From Glaciecola sp964621345 (GTDB lineage Bacteria; Pseudomonadota; Gammaproteobacteria; Enterobacterales; Alteromonadaceae): 64,000 bases of DNA. The position numbers were made by a program, and so were the translations under genes. This document shows positions 53,329 through 60,954 of the stretch, piece after piece. Every line of letters starts with the position of its first letter. The first letter of the stretch is position 1. Below the pieces are notes generated by a model, which was not told the origin of the DNA, ran no database searches, and was given only the letters and a program-made list of their open reading frames with translations. The stretch is from contig CAZUON010000006.1 in assembly GCA_964621345.1 (NCBI GenBank), forward strand, positions 40,587 to 104,586. Reading direction: 5' to 3'.

Positions 53329-53721
53329 CTACAGTTGAAGTAAATAATTTACATAGGATTTAAGTGGAGTAGTCATTACAGTAACCGAGGCACAATTGTT
53401 CACCTTTAAGGCGGTGTTGATAAAATTTTGTAACTGTTCAAACTCCGCATCCTTACCATTTCCGACTGATTCAAGCCTTTCAAGCAGTTTGGTCTGTCGC
53501 TGTGACGAGGCATTTTTTAATTGGTGTAACTCACGTTTTACATAAGCCCGCCACTCAGCAATATAACTGCTCTCAAGCCGCTCAGGAAAACTCTGTAAGT
53601 CGTGTATATCGGCGTTCAAGTCACTAATATCCTGCACTCGGTCTAGCATAAAGCGAAGTATAAATAAGGTCTTCAAATCACAATTGTCTACATCGATGTT
53701 AGCCATCTTGTTGGCAAGCAT
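53329..53721 (-). CDS. Hypothetical protein
   Basis: 130 residues from ATG 53721, or 125 from ATG 53706; I do not recognise the family. It is helical and rich in Leu, Glu and Arg with a pattern ERLESSYIAEWRAYVKRELH suggestive of a coiled coil; no signal peptide or membrane segment. A dispersed motif copy (TTGGGTGTCCCC) abuts ATG 53721, so no ribosome site is visible there. Same strand as the DUF6435-like gene 11 bp downstream, so the two are probably co-transcribed. Confidence 0.6.
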   Translation of the reverse strand: MLANKMANIDVDNCDLKTLFILRFMLDRVQDISDLNADIHDLQSFPERLESSYIAEWRAYVKRELHQLKNASSQRQTKLLERLESVGNGKDAEFEQLQNFINTALKVNNCASVTVMTTPLKSYVNYLLQL

Positions 53722-53737
53722 GGGGACACCCAACTCG
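53722..53737 (-). repeat. Dispersed motif copy abutting a start codon
   Basis: GGGGACACCCAACTCG; its end touches the first base of ATG 53721. The trailing ACTCG also follows the copies at 22981 and 43348, showing a longer shared form. Confidence 0.8.
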
Positions 53738-53830
53738 TTTATGAATTAATGCTTACTTATACTGCTTAAAAATCGATTTTAGATTGTTTGTTAAAGCGGC
53801 TTTTTGATCTCGGAATAAAACGGCTGTCAT

Positions 53831-53927
53831 GTTGGGTGTCCACAAAACCCTCCATGTATGAAACTTTTGGGTGTCCCCGTAAAGTGGCTGTATCGTAAAG
53901 TGTTCCAAAAAAGTTTGGGTGTCCTCG
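53831..53927 (+). repeat. Cluster of three dispersed motif copies
   Basis: GTTGGGTGTCC at 53831, TTTGGGTGTCCCCG at 53866 and TTTGGGTGTCCTCG at 53914, all in the same orientation, 35 and 48 bp apart. They fill the gap between the hypothetical gene and the accC terminator, the densest group in the window. Confidence 0.85.
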
Positions 53928-53942
53928 GAGGAGGGGCATAAA

Positions 53943-53972
53943 AAAACCGGCTCGTTTTATGGGGCCGGTTTT
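53943..53972 (-). terminator. Rho-independent terminator of accBC
   Basis: AAAACCGGC and GCCGGTTTT form a 9-bp stem around a 12-nt loop, 16 bp after the accC stop, with a T run on the minus strand. Confidence 0.9.
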
Positions 53973-53988
53973 CTGTGTGTGGTGTCGA

Positions 53989-55335
53989 TTATTTTTCGTT
54001 TTCGAGTTTCTTTTCTAGGTAGTGGATATTGGTGCCACCGTTAAAGAAGTTCTCGTCTTGCATGATGCGTTGTTGTAGCGGTACGTTGGTTTTGATGCCA
54101 TCTACCACAAGCTCGTTTAATGCGTGGCGCATGCGTGCGATGGCCTCGTCGCGGCTTTCGCCGTAGGTAATGAGTTTACCAATCATCGAGTCGTAGTAAG
54201 GCGGTACGGTATAGCCAGAGTAAATATGAGACTCCCAACGTACGCCTAAACCACCTGGTGAGTGAAACATATTTATCTTACCAGGGCTTGGAATGAAGGT
54301 ATTTGGGTCTTCAGCGTTTATTCGGCATTCAATCGCGTGACCGTGCACACGGATTTGTTCTTGTGAAATTGATAAAGGTTGCCCGGCGGCAATGCGCAGT
54401 TGCTCTTTTATCAAATCAACACCGGTGACCATCTCAGTTACGGGGTGCTCAACCTGAATACGGGTATTCATTTCAATGAAATAAAACTCACCATTTTCGT
54501 ACAAAAACTCAAAAGTCCCCGCGCCGCGGTAATTAATCTCAATACAGGCTTTACGGCAGCGGTCACCAATTTTATCCCGCATTTGCTGCGAAATACCTGG
54601 CGCTGGCGCCTCCTCGACTACTTTTTGATGACGACGTTGCATGGAACAATCACGCTCGCCTAGGTGAATCGCATTACCTTGGCCGTCTGCTAACACCTGA
54701 ATTTCAATATGACGTGGATTTTCTAGGTATTTTTCCATGTACACAATATCGTTATTAAACGCAGCACCCGCTTCCTGTTTCGTTGCGCTGATTGCTTGTT
54801 CTAGCTCTGCTTCATTGCGCACCACGCGCATGCCGCGACCACCCCCGCCACCGGAGGCTTTGATGATCATCGGATAACCAATGCGTTTGGCAATGGCGCG
54901 GTTTTTCGTCATATCGTTACCAAGTGGGCCATCTGAGCCCGGTACACAAGGTACGCCGGCTTTACGCATCGCAGCAATGGCCGATACCTTGTCGCCCATT
55001 AAGCGAATAGTCTGTGCGGTCGGCCCAATAAATACAAAACCACTTTTTTCGACAGCTTCGGCAAAGTCAGCATTTTCCGACAAAAAGCCATATCCTGGGT
55101 GAATCGCAATAGCATTGGTCACTTCAGCTGCGGCAATAATACGCGGTATATTTAAGTAGCTTTCAGATGCTGGCGCGTTGCCAATACAAATAGATTCGTC
55201 GGCTAACAAAACATGTTTTAAGTTTCTGTCGGCGGTGGAGTGCGCAGCAACAGTTTTGATACCGAGCTCTTTACACGCTCGCATGATACGAAGGGCAATT
55301 TCACCACGGTTGGCGATTAGCACTTTATCTAACAT
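53989..55335 (-). CDS. accC: Acetyl-CoA carboxylase biotin carboxylase subunit
   Basis: 448 residues of the ATP-grasp biotin carboxylase: VLIANRGEIALRIMRAC, KASGGGGGRGMR (glycine-rich ATP loop), GERDCSMQRRHQKVVEEAP, EFLYENGEFYFIEMNTRIQVEHPVTE. It charges the biotin of AccB in the first step of fatty acid synthesis. 14 bp after accB. Confidence 0.98.
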   Translation of the reverse strand: MLDKVLIANRGEIALRIMRACKELGIKTVAAHSTADRNLKHVLLADESICIGNAPASESYLNIPRIIAAAEVTNAIAIHPGYGFLSENADFAEAVEKSGFVFIGPTAQTIRLMGDKVSAIAAMRKAGVPCVPGSDGPLGNDMTKNRAIAKRIGYPMIIKASGGGGGRGMRVVRNEAELEQAISATKQEAGAAFNNDIVYMEKYLENPRHIEIQVLADGQGNAIHLGERDCSMQRRHQKVVEEAPAPGISQQMRDKIGDRCRKACIEINYRGAGTFEFLYENGEFYFIEMNTRIQVEHPVTEMVTGVDLIKEQLRIAAGQPLSISQEQIRVHGHAIECRINAEDPNTFIPSPGKINMFHSPGGLGVRWESHIYSGYTVPPYYDSMIGKLITYGESRDEAIARMRHALNELVVDGIKTNVPLQQRIMQDENFFNGGTNIHYLEKKLENEK

Positions 55336-55349
55336 AACAATGCCCTTTT

Positions 55350-55802
55350 TTATTCAATAACAAACAGCGGCTGATCAAACTCTACGGCTTCTTGATTGCT
55401 AACGAGTATTTCTTTTACTACGCCATCAGCATCCGATTCAATTTGATTCATCATTTTCATCGCTTCGATGATACAAAGGGTGTCGCCTTTTTTCACAGTT
55501 TGACCCACTTCAGCAAATGGTTTCGCTTCTGGGCTTGATGAACGATAAAAGGTACCGACCATAGGTGAGCTAACAACATGACCAGATATCGCTGGTGCAT
55601 CGGCAACTACAGGTGCAGCACTTGGAGCGGGAGCAGCAGGTGCCGCTGCTGGTGCCGGTGCTTGTTGTGCAACATATTGCACAGCTTGTGCAGATTGTCC
55701 GCGATGAATTCGTACTGACTCTTCGCCTTCGGTGATTTCTAATTCAGCGATCCCTGATTCTTCAACCAGTTCAATGAGTTTCTTGATTTTTCTAATATCC
55801 AT
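55350..55802 (-). CDS. accB: Biotin carboxyl carrier protein AccB
   Basis: 150 residues. The C-terminal biotinyl domain has the biotin lysine in EAMKMMN; the region 50-75 is a flexible linker rich in Ala and Pro (APAAAPAAPAPSAAP). The N-terminal helix DIRKIKKLIELVEESGIAELEI is typical. It precedes accC. Confidence 0.97.
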   Translation of the reverse strand: MDIRKIKKLIELVEESGIAELEITEGEESVRIHRGQSAQAVQYVAQQAPAPAAAPAAPAPSAAPVVADAPAISGHVVSSPMVGTFYRSSSPEAKPFAEVGQTVKKGDTLCIIEAMKMMNQIESDADGVVKEILVSNQEAVEFDQPLFVIE

Positions 55803-55854
55803 GTTGTCGCCTTATTCTTTTGTTGTATGTTGTTATGTTCTGTTAAAAATATAC

Positions 55855-56283
55855 TTAGTCGCCGGTAACAAATGCGTCTACCGCCAGCTGATAACCTTTT
55901 GTGCCTAACCCAATAATTACGCCTTTAGCAATATCTGATAAATACGAACTATGGCGAAATGACTCTCGGCTGTATACATTCGAAAGATGCACTTCTATAA
56001 AGGGAATGCTTGTACCTAAAAAAGCATCGCGAAGGGCAATGCTGGTATGCGTAAATGCGCCCGGATTAATTATGATCCCCGAAACTTTTCCCACTTGCTG
56101 GTGTATGCAGTCAATCAATGCGTGTTCTGCATTTGATTGAAAACAGCTTAATTGAATATTTTTTGTCGCCGCATACTCGCTTAATTGGGTTTCAATATCA
56201 GACAAGGATTGAGAGCCATACACTTCAGGCTCACGAGTCCCTAGTAAGTTTAGATTTGGCCCATTTATTAACAGTAAGTTCAT
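55855..56283 (-). CDS. aroQ: 3-dehydroquinate dehydratase, type II
   Basis: 142 residues. LLINGPNLNLLGTREPEVYG contains the catalytic tyrosine and flexible loop; SNAEHALID and NPGAFTHTS and EVHLSNVYSRE follow. Third step of the shikimate path. Located 52 bp before accB, the conserved aroQ-accB-accC order. Confidence 0.97.
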   Translation of the reverse strand: MNLLLINGPNLNLLGTREPEVYGSQSLSDIETQLSEYAATKNIQLSCFQSNAEHALIDCIHQQVGKVSGIIINPGAFTHTSIALRDAFLGTSIPFIEVHLSNVYSRESFRHSSYLSDIAKGVIIGLGTKGYQLAVDAFVTGD

Positions 56284-56625
56284 GTAAAGCGCGCTTATTT
56301 GTCAGGAAAATGCGGTCATCGTGCAAAAGCTAAACGAAGTGTCTAATATTTCAACAGGATGAAGCCTTGTTTCCAAAGGATTTATTTATTTGGTGAAAAT
56401 AACACACTTTGCAGCATGTTTTCAGCAAATTACTGGTCTAATCAGCGAAGTTAGCTAAATTGTGATTAAAATTTGAAGTCATGTATTTATAGCAAAAATG
56501 TTTATGGGGTTTTGTAAAAGGGTCTGGTATTCAGATACCGATACTTTCTATCCTAATTTGGTGCATCCGGAACACACAATGAACGACTACTCTGAGCAGT
56601 ATAAGTAAGCAAGGCGATTACAAAT

Positions 56626-56652
56626 TAAGCATTTCTATATTCTTGCCGATAT
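56626..56652 (+). promoter_or_regulatory. Putative sigma-28 promoter of the diguanylate cyclase gene
   Basis: TAAGCATT-N11-GCCGATAT: -35 matches at 5 of 8 positions, -10 at 7 of 8, spacer exact. It lies 73 bp before the proposed ATT start. The rest of the 440-bp gap 56284-56725 shows nothing that I can identify. Confidence 0.6.
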
Positions 56653-56725
56653 TATTCTTAATACCGCTAACGTTCGATATTTAGCGCGATCATGCACACG
56701 TAAGCAAGCAGGTTAGAGGGTTGCC

Positions 56726-58363
56726 ATTATTACTTCTTCAGATGAACTTTCCACTAAATACGGTAAGGATTTAAAAATTCTTATAAAGGCGTGGGCAAAA
56801 GCGCGCGTAAAATGCGAGATAGCACAACTAGAAAGTTTCTCGCGTTGTTTAAAGAACACTTCACACAACTATAGTGCTTACACTGTATTCACACTGCAAC
56901 AAACCTTGCAACTAATGCAAAATATTTGTGGCGAAGGTATACGAGGGAGTAAAACCCTTCCCATGGTAATTAGCGATGTCGATATGCTAATGAATCAACT
57001 CATTCGCTCCAATAAACTCGAATCAGACCCTTTTTTGGATGAGTGCAGTACGTGTCCCAAACTCCTAAATCATTGCGCTAGAGAACCTTCTAATTGCGAT
57101 AGTTCCGAGTACCAAAAACATCGTCCTATCAAGATAGCCATCATTGATGATGAGCAGTCGGTTGGCTTGTCAATGCAAGCAACACTTGAACAATTTGCAT
57201 TTGACGTCAGCTATTTTGATTCCATCAGTAATTTTGAAACCGCCTTGCAAAGCCAAGCACCTGATTTAGTTTTATTAGATGTGGTGATGCCAAAAGTAAC
57301 ATCAGAACAAGTGTTCTTATTTGCTAAACAATTGTCTGAGCGTGGAATAAAGGTGATTTCTTGCAGTAGTTTATTTACCTTCGACACTCGTTTAAAAGCG
57401 GTGCGGGCAGGAGTTAGCGATTATGCAGTTAAACCAATTAATCCTTATTCATTAGTCGAGAAAATCTCTCGAGCATTGAAACGAGATGTCAATAAGGTGT
57501 ACCAAATAGTATTACTCGACGACCAACCATCAACGGGCGAGTTTTATCAGGCAGTATTTTCGCAAGTCGAGGTTGATTTCCACTTTTTTAGTTCAGCAGA
57601 AAGTCTGATCGCAGCAATGGAGTATTTACAACCCGACTTATTTTTACTTGATCGAATAATGCCCAGCGTCAACGGCCTCGAAGTTGCGGCAATGATACGC
57701 CAAGATGCAAAATATGATTTTTCACCTATCGTCTTTTTAACCGCCGATGAACAACTTGATACTAAACTGAAAATTGTCAGCCGTGGCGCGGACGATCTTA
57801 TTGCAAAAAACACACCTGCTCCTTTGGTGTTACAACAGGTCTTGGCACGATTAGAAAGAGCCAGTTTTATTAAGTCTTTTGTGTCAAAAGACCCGCTCAC
57901 TGGGGTACTTAATCATGGTCAAATCGTAGAGCATGCGAATCATCAAATTCGCATGAACAAGCGTCACTCGACAAATTGTACCTTAGTGATGCTCGATGTT
58001 GATCATTTCAAACAAGTGAACGACAAATATGGGCACTCAACGGGTGATTTAGTGTTAAATGGATTAGGACAGTTGTTAAAAAGCTCACTCAGAGATACCG
58101 ATTTTGTGGGGCGTTATGGGGGTGAAGAGTTTTTACTTTTATTTATCGACTGTAGCAAGGAGCAGGCACTTATTAAAATGAACAGTATTCTAGAGACCTG
58201 TTCAAAGATGCAATTTGTGCAGAGCAAACCCGAGTTGCGGGTAAACTTTAGTGCTGGGGTTGTAGCATTGGAGCAATATTCGGTGTTGTCTGAAGCCATT
58301 AGCGAAGCGGACCGGCTGTTATATTTAGCTAAGCATGCAGGGCGAAACCAAATTGTAACTTAA
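56726..58363 (+). CDS. Diguanylate cyclase with two receiver domains (probable ATT start)
   Basis: Two receiver domains (phosphoacceptors in LLDVVMP and LLDRIMP) followed by a GGDEF domain with intact GGEEF and an I-site RDTD five residues upstream, so it should make c-di-GMP with product inhibition. The frame stays open and protein-like for 60 codons upstream of the first TTG (56906): SSDELSTKYGKDLKILIKAW and AKARVKCEIAQLESF. It opens only after TAG at 56714, and AGAGGG at 56715-56720 is 5 nt before ATT 56726, which I take as the start. If not, TTG 56906 is the fallback. C-di-GMP links it to the chemotaxis genes beyond. Confidence 0.82.
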   Translation: MITSSDELSTKYGKDLKILIKAWAKARVKCEIAQLESFSRCLKNTSHNYSAYTVFTLQQTLQLMQNICGEGIRGSKTLPMVISDVDMLMNQLIRSNKLESDPFLDECSTCPKLLNHCAREPSNCDSSEYQKHRPIKIAIIDDEQSVGLSMQATLEQFAFDVSYFDSISNFETALQSQAPDLVLLDVVMPKVTSEQVFLFAKQLSERGIKVISCSSLFTFDTRLKAVRAGVSDYAVKPINPYSLVEKISRALKRDVNKVYQIVLLDDQPSTGEFYQAVFSQVEVDFHFFSSAESLIAAMEYLQPDLFLLDRIMPSVNGLEVAAMIRQDAKYDFSPIVFLTADEQLDTKLKIVSRGADDLIAKNTPAPLVLQQVLARLERASFIKSFVSKDPLTGVLNHGQIVEHANHQIRMNKRHSTNCTLVMLDVDHFKQVNDKYGHSTGDLVLNGLGQLLKSSLRDTDFVGRYGGEEFLLLFIDCSKEQALIKMNSILETCSKMQFVQSKPELRVNFSAGVVALEQYSVLSEAISEADRLLYLAKHAGRNQIVT

Positions 58364-58447
58364 TTGGTTGATATCTGCCTCTATGTTAATGGCTTTGTAA
58401 CCTTAATAAATTGAAATACCTACAATGAAAATAGCTAAAATAGATAG

Positions 58448-59497
58448 CTACAAACGCATCCCATTGCCTTTCTTCTCAACCGCTTTACTCAGCGCTAAGC
58501 TCATCTTCTCAAGCGGGAAGGTGTTAGACGTTGCACCTATCTCTACAGCTGCCTTTGGCATGCCGTAAACCACACAACTTGCTTCATCTTGCGCCATCGT
58601 AATAGCGCCCGATTCTTTGAGCGCAAGTAAACCCTTTGCACCGTCTTTACCCATCCCTGTTAGCACGGTAGCAATGGTGTTACTTCCAGCTACTTTCGCT
58701 AAAGATTGAAACATGACATCTACGGCAGGTTTGTGACCACTCACTAATGGGCCGTCATTCAAACGTATCCGATAATCTGCACCATGTCGAATCACTTCTA
58801 AATGTTTATCACCAGGGGCAATGTATACATTACCGGGTAACAAACGTTCACCGTCTTTTGCCTCATGCACATTGACCCGACAAATGCCATTTAAGCGTTC
58901 AGCGAATGAACGTGTGAAACTAGGCGGCATGTGCTGAGTTACCACAGTAGCGGGGAAGGCTGGTGACAGCTTTTCGAGAACTTGGCGAATGGCTTCTGTA
59001 CCACCAGTAGACGCGCCAATGCCCACAATGGTCTCTGTCCCTTGATAACTTAATGGAATGGCGTCGCTACTGGCTTTACTTTTGCTGCGAGCTTTGGGTT
59101 TAGAGGCTGCCGCAATTTTTATCTTCTGAACAATTTCTTGTTGATATTCTCCAATGCCGCGAGCAACGTCTAATTTAGGTTTTGCTATAAAATCAATGGC
59201 GCCTATCTCTAGAGAACGTATTGTCGCATCTGCGCCCTTTTCCGTAAGGGTGGAAATCATCAATACCGGAGTAGGCCTTGCTTTCATTAAGCGGTCTAGA
59301 AAGGTTAGACCGTCCACTTTTGGCATTTCAATGTCTAGGGTAATGACATCAGGCTGAAGCTTTACCACCATGTCTTTTGCAATAAATGCATCAGGTGCAC
59401 AACCAGCTAATTCAAGGTCGGGGTCTTGATGAATAATTTCGCTTAATAAGCTTCGAATAAGCGAAGAGTCGTCTACTACAAGCACACGTATGGGCAT
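58448..59497 (-). CDS. cheB: Chemotaxis methylesterase/deamidase CheB
   Basis: 349 residues: receiver domain with D55 (VITLDIEMP), a linker, then the methylesterase with S163 (GIGASTGGTEAI), H189 (VVTQHMPPSF) and an aspartate in LTGMGKDGAKGL. Phosphorylated CheB demethylates receptors. Last gene of the mcp-cheR-cheD-cheB operon; 18 bp after cheD. Confidence 0.96.
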   Translation of the reverse strand: MPIRVLVVDDSSLIRSLLSEIIHQDPDLELAGCAPDAFIAKDMVVKLQPDVITLDIEMPKVDGLTFLDRLMKARPTPVLMISTLTEKGADATIRSLEIGAIDFIAKPKLDVARGIGEYQQEIVQKIKIAAASKPKARSKSKASSDAIPLSYQGTETIVGIGASTGGTEAIRQVLEKLSPAFPATVVTQHMPPSFTRSFAERLNGICRVNVHEAKDGERLLPGNVYIAPGDKHLEVIRHGADYRIRLNDGPLVSGHKPAVDVMFQSLAKVAGSNTIATVLTGMGKDGAKGLLALKESGAITMAQDEASCVVYGMPKAAVEIGATSNTFPLEKMSLALSKAVEKKGNGMRL

Positions 59498-59515
59498 GCA
59501 TTACTCCAAAAAAAG

Positions 59516-60121
59516 CTAGAAGAAATCAATATCACCAGATGCAGGCGTTTGATTGACCTTAACGCGGTATTCACTCTCACGATCAAGGATGGTGGTGTTA
59601 TGTAAGGCTTTTAGTTTGCGTACTTTTACTTCGCCGGTCAGCGGGAAAAAATAGATTTTTCTTGGGAATTCACCTAACAAGTCACTAGCGGTTACTTTTA
59701 AATTTTCGGTTCTTAAATACTCTTCAACAAAGGCTGCATTTTGTGAGCCTACACTATTGAGTCTAAGCTGCTTAAGTACATTGCCGCCTCCGAATACTTT
59801 TGCCTCCAATCGTGATTTTGATGCGCCCAACTTGATTAAATGGTTAACCAACACCTCCATGGCATACACACCATAACGGGCAGAGTCGGAATTGAAGTTC
59901 ACTTCATCTTTGTTAGCCGGTAACAAAAAGTGGTTCATGCCAGCAACCCGTGTAATTGGGTCGCGTAAACAAACAGAAACGCAGGACCCTAAAACCGTAA
60001 CAATCATAGTCTCGTCGCGTGTTGCGAAGTACTCGCCGGGTAATATTTTTACTGCATCGGTATTAAAATTTTTATCGAAGTAGCGATTAGGTGCGAGGTG
60101 CTCAGTAAAATAGGCTGTCAT
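59516..60121 (-). CDS. cheD: Chemoreceptor glutamine deamidase CheD
   Basis: 201 residues, somewhat longer than the family norm because of N- and C-terminal extensions. Catalytic cysteine in VLGSCVSVCLRD and histidine in GMNHFLLP are present. CheD converts specific glutamines of receptors to glutamates and can interact with CheC. Overlaps the cheR stop by 4 bp. Confidence 0.95.
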   Translation of the reverse strand: MTAYFTEHLAPNRYFDKNFNTDAVKILPGEYFATRDETMIVTVLGSCVSVCLRDPITRVAGMNHFLLPANKDEVNFNSDSARYGVYAMEVLVNHLIKLGASKSRLEAKVFGGGNVLKQLRLNSVGSQNAAFVEEYLRTENLKVTASDLLGEFPRKIYFFPLTGEVKVRKLKALHNTTILDRESEYRVKVNQTPASGDIDFF

Positions 60122-60951
60122 GTTGTGCAGCCTTTGGGCTGATACACGGTTTTACCTAATGGTTTGAGCAAAGAGCTAACATGGGAGAAGTTCTCAGAGT
60201 GTCCCGCGTAATAGTAGCCATCATTGCGCATTTGGCCGATTATTTTCTCTAATATCTTCAGCTGCGTACTCTTATCGAAATAGATCATCACATTGCGGCA
60301 AAAAACGATATCAAAGTCATTAGGTAATGACCATTTGCTGTCCATTAAGTTGACCTTTTGAAAACTAAGCAGTTGCCGTAATTCAGGTACCACTTTTACG
60401 CTTCCTGCATTCGCTCCCGTACCGCGATGAAAAAATCGCTTTTTAAAGGCGCTTTCCATGCCATCGGTTTGCTCAGATTTATATACGCCAGCGCTCGCTT
60501 TTTGCAGCACTTTGCTATCAATATCCGATGCGATAATACTCACCGGAATGTCAAACTTGCCTAAGGCCTCAACAGCGGTCATCGCAATCGAGTAAGGTTC
60601 TTCGCCGGTAGATGATGCTGCACACCAAATTTTTAACGGCCGCTTTGCCGACTGAATCACCTTTTTCAAATGTTCAAAGTGATGTTGCTCTCTGAAAAAT
60701 GAGGTGAGATTAGTCGTCAGCGCGTTGATAAACTCTTCTTGCTCATCAGCATGTGAATCTAAGTAACGTAAATAGGTTTGAAAATCTCTCAAGTTTAAAG
60801 TACGGATACGCCGCGAAAGGCGGCTATATACCATTGAGTCTTTACTATCAGCAAGGTTTATCCCCGCCAACTGCTTCAGCTTAGCGCGCACAACCTCAAA
60901 GTCGGCGCGCTTGTATGCGAATTCAGTAGACTCTCTGCTTGAGACAGCCAT
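60118..60951 (-). CDS. cheR: Chemoreceptor methyltransferase CheR
   Basis: 277 residues: N-terminal helical domain (KLKQLAGINLADSKDSMVYSRL), SAM-binding KIWCAASSTGEEPYSIAM and FDIVFCRNVMIYFD. It methylates receptor glutamates. It lies 3 bp after a receptor whose C-terminus ends in EWESF, a likely CheR docking site. Confidence 0.96.
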   Translation of the reverse strand: MAVSSRESTEFAYKRADFEVVRAKLKQLAGINLADSKDSMVYSRLSRRIRTLNLRDFQTYLRYLDSHADEQEEFINALTTNLTSFFREQHHFEHLKKVIQSAKRPLKIWCAASSTGEEPYSIAMTAVEALGKFDIPVSIIASDIDSKVLQKASAGVYKSEQTDGMESAFKKRFFHRGTGANAGSVKVVPELRQLLSFQKVNLMDSKWSLPNDFDIVFCRNVMIYFDKSTQLKILEKIIGQMRNDGYYYAGHSENFSHVSSLLKPLGKTVYQPKGCTT

Positions 60952-60954
60952 GCC

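Noticed and set aside
56906..56908. TTG 56906 as start of the diguanylate cyclase
   Set aside because: No ribosome site; the reading frame continues upstream as protein-like sequence to a well-placed ATT with AGAGGG.
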